A stretch of 14,160 nt of DNA from Dehalococcoidia bacterium (GCA_020343755.1 CP070810.1:252875-267034); one strand, 5' to 3'; shown: positions 6,147 through 14,149, counted from the stretch's first letter. A program made the numbers and translations. The notes: generated by a model from the letters alone, not told the origin.

Positions 6147-6180
6147 GCCAGATTTTTTATTTTACTAAAAAACTTCTGGC
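6147..6180. repeat. Inverted repeat between the loader gene and the HNH gene
   Basis: GCCAGA plus TTTTTT (6147-6158) can pair with AAAAAA, a CT bulge and TCTGGC (6167-6180) around an 8-base loop. It lacks a T-run after the stem in either direction, so it is not a standard terminator. It might weaken read-through or mark RNA processing between the two genes. Confidence 0.35.
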
Positions 6181-6206
6181 TGTTCAAGCTTTTGGGTTTG
6201 GGTGTT

Positions 6207-7616
6207 TTAGCTCCAGCGCCCTTTCTTGCCACTGCGAGGCGTTTTCTTTTGGCTGGGACGTAAATCACCTCGGTAGTCAGGGGCAGTAATATTGAATACT
6301 AGGCTGATTTTAGGGTCTACGAAGCGGGAGCTAATAGGACTATCAATTTCATCCAGTAAACAGCGGGTGGTAATCACTGTTGGCAGTCGGGCGTTATATC
6401 GATAGTTGATAACCTGGTAAAGTTTTTCCTGTGCCCAGGGGGTGGTTGTCTGCTCACCAAAGTCGTCCAGAATGAGTAGGGGAGCGGTCTTTACTCTTTC
6501 AAATAGCTGGTCATAGGACACCTTGCTCTCAGGGCTAAAGGTGGAGCGTAGATGGTCAAGGAAATCAGGTACTACCACGAATAAGGCTGGCTGGTTAGCT
6601 TGATAGCGGTAATTAGCGATTGCCGCTGCCAGGTGGGTTTTGCCACAGCCGTTGACCCCTTGGAATACTAGCCAGCCTTCAGGTGATTTGGCAAAATCAA
6701 GGGCTGCGCGGAACACAAGTTCCAGGTTCTCACGTTGTTCTGGCAGCAGATTAACCCGCTTCCAGTCAAATTTGTCAAAGGTCATACTTTTTTGCAGCTC
6801 AAACTCTGGTCCCCAGCCATATTCTAACCAGTCTTGTTTTTCCTCAACCACGTATATATGACAGAGGTTAGGGTCAGTTAGACGGGCGCGTATTCGGTCT
6901 TCTAGTTGTTCAATAGGGATGATGGTAACAATTACCGTAGGCAGTTCACTATTAAAGCGATGATTTAGTAATTGTTCCAATTTTTCTTTAGCCCAGGGAG
7001 TGGCAGTTTGAGCCCCCAAATCGTCTAAGACTAATAATGGAGCATTACGCACTTGGTTAAAGAATTCATCATAGACAATTTCACTATTGGGGCTGAAGGC
7101 AGAACGCAGGTGGTCTAAGAGGTCGGGGGTGGTGATAAAGAAGACAGGATAACCATGGCTAAGGCGCTCATTGGCGATAGCCGCGGCGAGGTGGGTTTTG
7201 CCACAGCCATCAGGACCAGCCAGGATTAACCATCCTTTGGGTTCATTAGCAAATTCTTTGGCTGCCTGGTAAGCTCGGGCAAATTTCTCTTGGTTAATAG
7301 GGTTGCCACTTCTCCCTTGGGGGAGAAGGTTGTCAAAGGTGAAGCGAGTTAGCGAGCCCAAGTTGCTATACCGTAGCAGGCGGGCTTGGCGCTCTTTATC
7401 TAATTCACCTCGGGTACACCGGCAGGGTATAACTCGATTAAAGTCTGGTTTCCCTGAGGGTAAACGGGGATGAACAAATCCTGCTCCGTTACAAATAGGA
7501 CAAACTGCACTTGTTTTGACTTCTTCTGGTTCTTCAGCGCCTGACCATGTGGTCATATTTTTGCCTGATGTATTTATCTGGTTCAGTCTTTTTAAGATCT
7601 CGCCTATATGTTCCAC
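6207..7616 (-). CDS. DnaC/DnaI-type helicase loader ATPase with two tandem AAA+ modules
   Basis: Helicase loaders of the DnaC/DnaI class help place the replicative helicase on DNA. This 469-residue protein starts with a helix (IGEILKRLNQI), then a zinc site (C39-xx-C42, C65-x-C67) like that of DnaI. Two full AAA+ modules follow: module 1 has Walker A GPDGCGKT (134-141) and Walker B LLVLDDLG (194-201); module 2 has GVNGCGKT (320-327) and LLILDDFG (380-387). They align at a constant 186-residue offset and share long identical stretches such as GCGKTHLAAAIAN. Arginine-finger-type residues survive in both (RIRARLTDP, SSRFVDP), but the usual TTN-like sensor-1 is VTI in module 1 and TTR in module 2. 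The GTG start at 7616 has an AAGGA site and makes an 83-base overlap with the dnaD-like gene; an ATG at 7556 is the alternative. A C-terminal basic tail ends the protein. Confidence 0.88.
   Translation of the reverse strand: MEHIGEILKRLNQINTSGKNMTTWSGAEEPEEVKTSAVCPICNGAGFVHPRLPSGKPDFNRVIPCRCTRGELDKERQARLLRYSNLGSLTRFTFDNLLPQGRSGNPINQEKFARAYQAAKEFANEPKGWLILAGPDGCGKTHLAAAIANERLSHGYPVFFITTPDLLDHLRSAFSPNSEIVYDEFFNQVRNAPLLVLDDLGAQTATPWAKEKLEQLLNHRFNSELPTVIVTIIPIEQLEDRIRARLTDPNLCHIYVVEEKQDWLEYGWGPEFELQKSMTFDKFDWKRVNLLPEQRENLELVFRAALDFAKSPEGWLVFQGVNGCGKTHLAAAIANYRYQANQPALFVVVPDFLDHLRSTFSPESKVSYDQLFERVKTAPLLILDDFGEQTTTPWAQEKLYQVINYRYNARLPTVITTRCLLDEIDSPISSRFVDPKISLVFNITAPDYRGDLRPSQKKTPRSGKKGRWS
6631..6650. 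repeat. 20-bp direct repeat, copy in module 2 of the loader
   Basis: Encodes part of the second P-loop. It is identical base for base to 7189-7208, exactly 558 bases (186 codons) away, and is a DNA-level trace of the internal AAA+ duplication. Confidence 0.85.
7189..7208. repeat. 20-bp direct repeat, copy in module 1 of the loader
   Basis: Partner of 6631-6650, encoding part of the first P-loop. The flanking bases have diverged, so the identity reflects common origin, strong constraint or local gene conversion. Confidence 0.85.
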
Positions 7617-8247
7617 TGTCTTTTCCTTCTGATGACCAGCGCTCTAAAATCCGAGCAATATATCGCCAGTTTCGTTTGTTAAGGGAAACCGCCTCCCTGA
7701 TGGCATCCTTAATCCAGGCTACCGGGTATAATTTCTCTGCCTCGCGTAGTTCGTCAGCAATCATCGGGGTTAGCATGCCGATGTTCTGTTCATAAAGGGT
7801 GAAGATGTCGGGTTCTTCCTCGGTCTCAATAGGGCTTTCCCCCTCAATTTTTAGCCCGGGGAGGGAAAGCTCGCCATTTTGAATTTTAGCCACAATCTGT
7901 CTATCGGAGTCAGTGTTGAGAAAATAAATATCCTCGGGCACTCCATCTCTATCTAGTACTAAGTGAAGGAAAGTCCCCCGCTTGGTAGCCATTTCCAGGG
8001 CTTGGCGTAATACCTCGTCTGGAGATTTTGCTGCTTCCTTGAGACTGCGTATCAGGCTGGTATTAGTTAACAGCTCCCCATAAGTAACGAAGCGGGGATA
8101 ACCCCGTTTGCGGTAAAGTGCCCCAAGGATATGGAGGGTTGTCTTGAGTTCAGTAATGTCGCTGATTTGTGGTAATAGTGTGCTGAAGAAAAAATTAGGC
8201 ACCGGGGTAAACTGCATCTTGGCTGGGAAACCAGTAAACTGCTTCAT
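7534..8247 (-). CDS. DnaD-domain replication initiation protein
   Basis: A 237-residue protein. The C-terminal part (about 147-205) matches the DnaD/DnaB2 domain: DIFTLYEQNIGMLTP, then ELREAEKLYP, then the hallmark WRYIARILERW (194-204). In Bacillus, DnaD and DnaB carry this domain and recruit the helicase-loader complex to DnaA-bound origins or to stalled forks. The N-terminal part (about 15-120) is probably a winged-helix domain, as in DnaD, and begins with the VPNFFFSTLLPQISD stretch common in phage-like and chromosomal DnaD relatives. An acidic linker (140-146) joins them. Its ATG overlaps the dnaB stop by four bases (ATGA), so translation is coupled. Its end overlaps the start of the loader gene by 83 bases. 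Confidence 0.87.
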   Translation of the reverse strand: MKQFTGFPAKMQFTPVPNFFFSTLLPQISDITELKTTLHILGALYRKRGYPRFVTYGELLTNTSLIRSLKEAAKSPDEVLRQALEMATKRGTFLHLVLDRDGVPEDIYFLNTDSDRQIVAKIQNGELSLPGLKIEGESPIETEEEPDIFTLYEQNIGMLTPMIADELREAEKLYPVAWIKDAIREAVSLNKRNWRYIARILERWSSEGKDSGTYRRDLKKTEPDKYIRQKYDHMVRR

Positions 8248-9620
8248 AATAGACTCGGCTCTTCGTTAGCAATATTTTCAAACTTGGCTAGTTTGGCTAC
8301 GAAACGCAAGTTTCTTTGCCCGGTAGGACCGTTACGATGCTTGGCAATTATAATCTCAGCTGGAGGTGGGTAAGTTTCGCCCGGGTGGGCATCTTCCCAT
8401 TCCTTGCGAGTGGGATAATAGGCTTCATCTCGGTAGATAAACAAAACAAGGTCAGCATCCTGTTCAATACTGCCGCTTTCACGCAGGTCGGAGAGTTGAG
8501 GTTTATGTGAGGCTCGCCACTCTACAGCTCGGCTGAGCTGGGATATAGCTATCACTGGTACATTAAGCTCACGAGCTATTCCCTTAAGGGAACGAGAGAT
8601 GAAGCTAATTTCCTGAACCCTGTTTTCTCCTCTGCCATTCCCCTGCATCAGTTGCAGGTAGTCGACAACAATAAGGTTGATGCCGCGCTCGTAGTAGAGT
8701 CGGCGAGCTTTGCTTCGCATCTCTATCATCCGGAGTTGGGGGGTATCATCAATATAGATTGAGGCTTCAGAAAGGATGCCAGTGGCATCCATAATCCTTT
8801 TTTCCTCCCTTTCGGTGTGAAGTCCAAGGCGAACCTGTCTTAAATTGACCTCGGATTCGCTGGACAAGAGGCGCCACACCAACGGCTCTCGTGCGCTCTC
8901 TAAGCTGAACAGAGCCACGCAAGCCCTCTGCTCCACGGCAGCATTTCTGGCGATGTTAAGAGCTAGGCTGGTTTTGCCCATGCTGGGCCTACCAGCAATG
9001 ATAATCAAGTCAGAGCGCTGAAATCCGCCGAGAAATTCATCTAGCGCAGTAAAACCTGACAGCACGTAGGGGATTGCCTCAGGGTAGCCCTCCTCGGTAG
9101 GTGGGCTGGGAGTAACGGTTTCAAAATATTTGTCTAGCACTTGGCGAATATGAACAAAGTCTCGGGGGGCTCCGTGACGCAGTCTAAATAGGATATCCTC
9201 AGCCCGACTAAGACTGGCATCAACGTCGGGGCCAGCTTCATAACCGATGTCACCAATTTGTCTACCGGCAGTGATAAGGTGACGCATTGCCGATAAGCGA
9301 TAAACAATTTGGGCGTAATGCTCAATATCAAGCGAGGTGGGGACTATGGATATTAGGTGGCTTAAATAGGCAGCGCCGCCGCACGCCTCCAGTTTTTTCT
9401 GTCGGTCTAGCTCTTGAGCTACTGTGATTTGGTTTATCGCCTCATCACGCTGAGAAAGTGATAGACATGCCCCATATATCCATTGATTTCGTTCGCCATA
9501 GAAGTCTTGTGCCTGGAGGAAGGTAGTAGTCTTGTGGATTGCTGCACCATCTATCAGCAGCGAGCCGATTACTGCTTCCTCAGCATCAATATCATGGGGG
9601 GGCAGCCTGTCACCATACAA
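8244..9620 (-). CDS. dnaB: Replicative DNA helicase DnaB
   Basis: A hexameric RecA-fold helicase that unwinds DNA 5'-3' at the replication fork. All expected parts are in the 458 residues: N-terminal domain beginning LPPHDIDAEEAVIGSLL; Walker A GRPSMGKT (210-217); the FSLE glutamate (E241); Walker B LIVVDYLQLM (316-325); the ISQLSR motif (Q361); DLRESGSIEQDAD (378-390); and KHRNG (427-431). No intein is present. The start is a TTG at 9620, supported by an AGGAG site (9630-9634) and the expected distance to the LPPHD motif; no in-frame ATG lies nearby. It begins one base after the rplI stop and is followed by the dnaD-like gene with a four-base overlap, so rplI, dnaB, the dnaD-like gene and the loader form one operon. 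Confidence 0.96.
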   Translation of the reverse strand: MYGDRLPPHDIDAEEAVIGSLLIDGAAIHKTTTFLQAQDFYGERNQWIYGACLSLSQRDEAINQITVAQELDRQKKLEACGGAAYLSHLISIVPTSLDIEHYAQIVYRLSAMRHLITAGRQIGDIGYEAGPDVDASLSRAEDILFRLRHGAPRDFVHIRQVLDKYFETVTPSPPTEEGYPEAIPYVLSGFTALDEFLGGFQRSDLIIIAGRPSMGKTSLALNIARNAAVEQRACVALFSLESAREPLVWRLLSSESEVNLRQVRLGLHTEREEKRIMDATGILSEASIYIDDTPQLRMIEMRSKARRLYYERGINLIVVDYLQLMQGNGRGENRVQEISFISRSLKGIARELNVPVIAISQLSRAVEWRASHKPQLSDLRESGSIEQDADLVLFIYRDEAYYPTRKEWEDAHPGETYPPPAEIIIAKHRNGPTGQRNLRFVAKLAKFENIANEEPSLL

Positions 9621-9621
9621 T

Positions 9622-10071
9622 TTATTCTTTCTCCTCAGCTATAACTATAACCTTTATCTTGGGCACTATATCCTTAGCTAATCTGATAACTACTTCATAG
9701 CTGCCAAGTTGATGAATAGGCTCAGCTAACTCTATTTTCCGCTTGTCAATAGCTAACCCAGCACTATTTTGCAACTCAGCAGCAATATCGGCACTGGTGA
9801 CTGAGCCATACAGTCGGTCTTTAGCCCCGGCTCGAGCTTTTAGGGTAACCTCCCTCCCCTCTAGCTGGTTAGCCAGCTTAACTAGCGCATCCTCTGTTTG
9901 GGGTTGGGTAGCTAGTTTGCGCTGAATTTCTAGCAGATTAGTAGCTGGAGAATTAGCTAATAGGGCTAGCTTTTTGGGGATAAGATAGTTCCTGCCGTAG
10001 CCATTAGCTACTTCTTTTATCTCACCAGCTCTAGCCACATTGGGCACATCCTCTAAGAAGACGACCCTCAT
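9622..10071 (-). CDS. rplI: 50S ribosomal protein bL9
   Basis: A structural protein of the large ribosomal subunit that binds 23S rRNA near the L1 stalk and helps maintain reading frame. The N-terminal signature MRVVFLEDVPNVARAGEIKEVANGYGRNYLIP is unmistakable. A connecting helix (about 42-75) leads to the C-terminal domain, ending KIKVIVIAEEKE. The 149-residue length is standard. The ATG at 10071 is preceded by an AGGAGAGG site. The rplI-dnaB order is common in bacteria. Confidence 0.97.
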   Translation of the reverse strand: MRVVFLEDVPNVARAGEIKEVANGYGRNYLIPKKLALLANSPATNLLEIQRKLATQPQTEDALVKLANQLEGREVTLKARAGAKDRLYGSVTSADIAAELQNSAGLAIDKRKIELAEPIHQLGSYEVVIRLAKDIVPKIKVIVIAEEKE

Positions 10072-10087
10072 AACCTCTCCTTTTTTA

Positions 10088-10115
10088 ATTATACTTCACC
10101 CGGTGGCAAAGTAAA
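10088..10115 (-). promoter_or_regulatory. Likely internal promoter for rplI-dnaB
   Basis: In the 53-base gap between trxB and rplI there is a perfect TATAAT (10088-10093). A TTTACT -35-like hexamer (10110-10115, 4 of 6) lies 16 bp upstream. Transcription would start near 10081, leaving a leader of only about 10 bases that is nearly filled by the AGGAGAGG ribosome-binding site. Confidence 0.5.
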
Positions 10116-10124
10116 AGATTCGTC

Positions 10125-11045
10125 CTAATATTGGGTGATAAATTTTTCAGCATAAAAAGCGGCCGTAGCTCCATCTCCGGCAGCGGTTATTGCCTGTCGG
10201 GCGGAGTTGCGGCGTATATCACCGGCGGCAAAAATACCAGGTATTTCGGTCTCCATCTTGTCATTGGTGATGACATAGCCGCCATCGTCTAACGGTAAAA
10301 CGTCCTTGAGGTAGTCGGTATTAGGCTTAAGCCCAACAGATATAAAGACCCCGGCTATCTCAAGGCTAGATTTCTTGCCTGTTTTTACCTGGCGAAGCTT
10401 GATTCGTCCAACCGAATTTTCACCCTCAATTGCCTCAGCCACAGTATCCCACAAAAATTCTATTTTAGGCTCGGAGAAGGCTTTCTCTTGCATAATACTG
10501 CTGGCGCGGAGTTGATTACGGCGGTGTATCACGGTGACTTTGGAGGCAAACTTGGTCAGGTGGAGGGCTTCAGTAATTGCGGCATTACCACCACCGACTA
10601 CGGCTACAGGGCGGTCTCTGAAGAAGGCAGCATCGCAGGTAGCACAGTAGGACACCCCCTTACCAGTAAATTCTTCCTCTCCAGGTATGCCCAATTTGCG
10701 CCGCTCCGAGCCGCTGGCTATAATCACTGCTTTAGCTATAAAGTTGCCTTCGGTGGTCTTTACCACTATTTGCTTTTGTTGAGGCTCGATGCCGGTAACC
10801 TCGGCGATAATAGTCTGTAGTCCATATTTTGTTGCCTGCTGGTGCATTAACTGACCCAGCTCTAAGCCGCTAATTCCCTCAGGAAAACCGGGATAGTTGT
10901 CTACTTTTTCGGCATTCAGTATCTGACCGCCAACCAATCCCTTTTCTATAAGCAGGCTATTGAGCCTAGCCCTTGAAGAGTAAAGCCCAGCGGTAAGCCC
11001 GGCTGGACCACCACCAATAATAACTACCTCATATTCTCGGTTCAC
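10125..11045 (-). CDS. trxB: Thioredoxin reductase (NADPH)
   Basis: An FAD enzyme that passes electrons from NADPH to thioredoxin to keep cytoplasmic disulfides reduced. The 306-residue protein has the FAD-binding GGGPAG (11-16), the redox-active C134-AT-C137 followed by D138, the nucleotide-binding GGGNAA (151-156), HRRNQLR (174-180), whose paired arginines favour NADPH, and the FAD motif FAAGDIR (272-278). It starts with GTG (11045) behind a weak AGAAGAGA site. It lies 61 bases after the activase gene in the same direction and is probably co-transcribed with it. No thioredoxin gene is in the window. Confidence 0.95.
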   Translation of the reverse strand: MNREYEVVIIGGGPAGLTAGLYSSRARLNSLLIEKGLVGGQILNAEKVDNYPGFPEGISGLELGQLMHQQATKYGLQTIIAEVTGIEPQQKQIVVKTTEGNFIAKAVIIASGSERRKLGIPGEEEFTGKGVSYCATCDAAFFRDRPVAVVGGGNAAITEALHLTKFASKVTVIHRRNQLRASSIMQEKAFSEPKIEFLWDTVAEAIEGENSVGRIKLRQVKTGKKSSLEIAGVFISVGLKPNTDYLKDVLPLDDGGYVITNDKMETEIPGIFAAGDIRRNSARQAITAAGDGATAAFYAEKFITQY

Positions 11046-11106
11046 GGTTTAATCTCTTCTGACAGTATCTTCAGCCAGTATTATCAATTTCTGCGATGGA
11101 GAATTC

Positions 11107-12072
11107 TTAGTTGCTCGGGCTTCTTTCCCATAGGTCACAACGTCCTCCCCACCGGGCAAGAACCTGACCATTGATGGAAATCTGGGCTATCTCACAGAGG
11201 TTAGGGCAGGCTTTGCATTCAAATGAGGAGATATGATACTTTTCCTCACTGGCCTCAAACCCCTTGAACTTGCTGCCATTATTGCTGCTTACCATCTCTT
11301 CATGCGCCAGTAGGGCGGCGCCTATTGCCCCCATGAGCTCATGATGAGGGGGAACAATAATTTCAGTATTAAGCTCTTCCTGAAGTGCCTTTACTATAGC
11401 CCGATTAAAGGCAACCCCGCCCTGAAATACTACCGGAGGTCTAATATCCTTGCCTAAGCCAACATTATTGAGGTAATTGCGGACTAATGCCTGGCACAGA
11501 CCGTAGAGAATATCCTTAATGTGATGCCCCATTTGTTGTTTGTGTATCATGTCTGATTCAGCAAAAACGGTGCATCGTCCAGCAATGCGCACCGGTGTCT
11601 TACTATCTAGCGCTTGGTTGGCGAATTCCTCAATACTCATATCGAGACGCAGTGCCTGGTGGTCAAGGAAGCTACCGGTGCCGGCAGCACATACGGTATT
11701 CATGCCGAAGTCAGTTACTATCCCATCTCTAATAATGATAATCTTACTATCTTGTCCTCCAATTTCAACGATGGTTTGCACCTCAGGGATATGGCGCAAG
11801 GTAGCTACAGCATGACTGGTAATCTCGTTCTTGACTAAATCAGCGCCGACAATAACCCCAGCTAGATAGCGAGCACTCCCAGTGGTAGCCACACCACAAA
11901 TATCAACCTCTTTAGGCAGTTGCTGTTTGATTTGTGTCAGCCCTTGCTGCACCATTTGGACAGGCTTGCCTTGTGTCAGCAGGTAGATGTGGCTAATAAG
12001 CTCGCCATCTTTATCCACTACAGCAAACTTGGTAGTTACTGAGCCAACGTCAATACCTATATAGGCTTCCAT
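11107..12072 (-). CDS. Acyl-CoA dehydratase activase (HgdC/BadF family ATPase)
   Basis: ASKHA-fold ATPase of the HgdC/BadF/BcrD group. Dimers bridged by a [4Fe-4S] cluster use ATP to inject low-potential electrons into a partner 2-hydroxyacyl-CoA dehydratase, benzoyl-CoA reductase or double-cubane protein. Motifs: DVGSVTTKFAVVD (8-20), TTGSARY, EIGGQDSK (103-110), NTVC128AAGTGSF and GRC167TVFAESD, where Cys128 and Cys167 are the expected cluster ligands, and VFQGGVAFN. Beyond the normal fold, a C-terminal extension has C286-xx-C289-xxx-C293 and C312 (GGRC), the segment that joins the ATPase to DUF2229 in the giant fused relatives. The start overlaps the previous stop (TAATG). The substrate is unknown. 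An oxygen-sensitive cluster implies an anaerobic host. Confidence 0.92.
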   Translation of the reverse strand: MEAYIGIDVGSVTTKFAVVDKDGELISHIYLLTQGKPVQMVQQGLTQIKQQLPKEVDICGVATTGSARYLAGVIVGADLVKNEITSHAVATLRHIPEVQTIVEIGGQDSKIIIIRDGIVTDFGMNTVCAAGTGSFLDHQALRLDMSIEEFANQALDSKTPVRIAGRCTVFAESDMIHKQQMGHHIKDILYGLCQALVRNYLNNVGLGKDIRPPVVFQGGVAFNRAIVKALQEELNTEIIVPPHHELMGAIGAALLAHEEMVSSNNGSKFKGFEASEEKYHISSFECKACPNLCEIAQISINGQVLARWGGRCDLWERSPSN

Positions 12073-13169
12073 TATCTTCCCTTATGCTGCGTGTTATTGC
12101 GGGCTCGTCGCCGGCTTTTTAGTAGGTCGACAAATGCCTCCAGTCGGGTTAACATGCCTGTCCGGTTCATTTGCTCGTCGCAAAGTATGGTTAACACCGG
12201 GATATTTTCCTTGGTTGATGACATAATATTTTGGGCGACTATTTCAGGCATGCAGGTGAATGGAGCAAGATGAATTAAGCCATCATACTCTTTGGCGTGG
12301 AGCACCTTTTCTCCTACTGTTTCCCAGCCATCACCGCCAACATCCCGCTTGAGGTAGGGTAGAGCTGCCTTATGAATCTTGCTTTTCTCGTCCAAACCCA
12401 GGTAATTAAAAAAGAAACTGAATTTACCCCACGCTGAGATGAAGGTTCTCCGTCTTACCTCTACCCCCAGCTTACCCAACTCGCTCTCTATGTTTAGATT
12501 GGAGAACGGCTCCAGCGTCACATAGAATTCCCCTATTATGCCCACTATCAGTGGGTTAGCCTGGGTATCCTTAGCTACATGATTAAGCTGGTCAATGTAG
12601 TCTCGTTGCACCTTCTTCAGGGTATGATAATCATCGGCATTATCAATAGCTTCAATTGCTTTGGCATATAGCCGATTAGCTGTCCCCTTTACTTGCTCTA
12701 CAGCACGCACTTTTTGTACCACTCGCTCTATTTTATCCATGGCGATTTGCTTAGCTATACCGAAGCGAAGGGCTGATATAACCCTAAACCAGGAGGCATT
12801 ATTTGACAAGCGCTTACTTAATTTGATTAAGCCCAATAGCCTATCTTTTGACAGGTTCAAGCTAATCATTTCAAAATTATATCCTAGGTCGCGAAGAATT
12901 TGTTCCTGTGTCTTAGCGTAGTAGCCCAGGCGACAGATGCCGGCGCCGCTAGCTATAACTAGGGTGTCTGCCCCTAGCTCACAGGCTTCAATCAGGTTAC
13001 CTAGGCTCAGTTTGAATGGGAGGCATAACCCTTCAGGGGAGTACTTGGCACCTAGGGATAGGGTGTGCTGGCTATTGGCTGGTGGTAGTATCAGGCCGCC
13101 ACCGAGCCTTTGAGCCCAAGCTTTAATCATGATAGATAGATTGCCCAGATGAGATATGCCTACACGCAT
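12072..13169 (-). CDS. HgdB-like / COG3581-type partner of the CoA activase
   Basis: A 365-residue protein related to the C-terminal part of giant activase-related proteins and, distantly, to 2-hydroxyacyl-CoA dehydratase subunits. Visible signatures: SPEGLC49LPFKLSLG; GAD...SGAGIC79RLGYY; GIIGEFYVTLEPFSN (211-225); HLAPFTC306MPEIVAQN; and a C-terminal TRLEAFVDLL. Cys49, Cys79 and Cys306 are plausible ligands of an Fe-S cluster; Cys63 and Cys330 are also present. The upstream gene shares the TRLEAF C-terminal motif, so the two are probably distant homologues. It overlaps the upstream gene by 10 bases and the activase by one, so all three are translationally coupled. The reaction is unknown: dehydration, reduction or electron storage are all possible. 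Confidence 0.82.
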   Translation of the reverse strand: MRVGISHLGNLSIMIKAWAQRLGGGLILPPANSQHTLSLGAKYSPEGLCLPFKLSLGNLIEACELGADTLVIASGAGICRLGYYAKTQEQILRDLGYNFEMISLNLSKDRLLGLIKLSKRLSNNASWFRVISALRFGIAKQIAMDKIERVVQKVRAVEQVKGTANRLYAKAIEAIDNADDYHTLKKVQRDYIDQLNHVAKDTQANPLIVGIIGEFYVTLEPFSNLNIESELGKLGVEVRRRTFISAWGKFSFFFNYLGLDEKSKIHKAALPYLKRDVGGDGWETVGEKVLHAKEYDGLIHLAPFTCMPEIVAQNIMSSTKENIPVLTILCDEQMNRTGMLTRLEAFVDLLKSRRRARNNTQHKGR

Positions 13170-14149
13170 ACTTCTATCTGCCTTCTTTTTCTTCTGTTTA
13201 TCATATCAAGGAAGGCTTCCAGCCTGGTAACTACTCCACCTTCGGTAGTGTGTTCTTCCAGGGTAAGGCTCATAAAGGTGGTAGCTCTTAGCTTGGCCGC
13301 CCGTCGGTGCACCATATCCATCATTTGCGAATCAGGTCCGCAACCAAACGTCATTAGGCCAATAACACCATCGACTCTAGTTTCTAGGTAGTGCACTCCG
13401 GCGCCTACTACCTCGTCCTCGTATGTCCAGTGGGCTTTGCCGACTAATCTAGTTGTGGCCGATTCAAGCTCCTCAGTAGTGAGCATCTCCGGTGTCAGCA
13501 CCTTATTGTCAGCCTGCTCAAGGCGGTGGATAAGGCGGTGACTTATATGTTCATCATAGAGGATATAGGGGTGACCAATGAGAGCAATAGTGGCTTGTGT
13601 TGAAGTTGGTGCTTTTAGCTCAACTTCGCCGGTCATCTTGGCTATTGCCTGCGGAGGAGTTAAGCCTTGACTGGACATTAGCTGTCGGTATTTCAGGTGG
13701 GCTTGCCAGGCAGCTAGGCTAGCTTGTCTGACCTTAAATGGATTCCAGGTGAAATGCCGTCCCAGTTTATAAATAGCTTGATACAGGTGGCGTTTGCCTT
13801 TATTAACATCTATCTCTATATCTAGGATAGGGGGCGATTCGGGAATAACTGCTTTGGTCATATCAGGTAAGCCAAGAAACTTGGAACAGTTGTAAATTTT
13901 GCTTTTCACACTGCGGACGGCAGGAATAAAAATATAATCGCACTTATCTACCAAAGAAAGAACATGCCCCAAGAAAACCTTTACTGGCAAGCAGGTATCA
14001 GCTACCACCCGAGACGAGCCTTCTGATACCATAACCTGAGTGGTTGGTGGTGAAACCACCACTTCTGCCCCCAGTTCTTCAAAGAAGGTCTTCCACATCG
14101 GGAAATATTGATAATAGAGTAGAGCTTTGGGGATGCCTATCTTAATCAT
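13160..14149 (-). CDS. DUF2229 acyl-CoA dehydratase activase-related protein
   Basis: A 329-residue protein matching the DUF2229 module of CoA-activase-related proteins. It starts IGIPKALLYYQYFPMWKTFFEELG. Key features: ADTC53LPVKVFLGHV; C88-SKFLGLPD; GHPYILYDEHIS (192-203); FGC270GPDS; and C-terminal TRLEAFLDMI. Cys53, Cys88 and Cys270 are likely cluster ligands. In many anaerobes this module is fused to the ATPase and the HgdB-like domain in one chain of roughly 1,400 residues; here it is a separate gene leading the trio. The ATG at 14149 lies 11 bases from the window edge, with no clear ribosome-binding site in what is visible, so genes further upstream may be part of the operon. Confidence 0.86.
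   Translation of the reverse strand: MIKIGIPKALLYYQYFPMWKTFFEELGAEVVVSPPTTQVMVSEGSSRVVADTCLPVKVFLGHVLSLVDKCDYIFIPAVRSVKSKIYNCSKFLGLPDMTKAVIPESPPILDIEIDVNKGKRHLYQAIYKLGRHFTWNPFKVRQASLAAWQAHLKYRQLMSSQGLTPPQAIAKMTGEVELKAPTSTQATIALIGHPYILYDEHISHRLIHRLEQADNKVLTPEMLTTEELESATTRLVGKAHWTYEDEVVGAGVHYLETRVDGVIGLMTFGCGPDSQMMDMVHRRAAKLRATTFMSLTLEEHTTEGGVVTRLEAFLDMINRRKRRQIEVCV

Noticed and set aside
11046..11106. Promoter for trxB using TTGATA in the gap after the activase gene
   Set aside because: The -35-like hexamer is acceptable, but at 17 bp the -10 position reads TGTCAG, which is a poor match.
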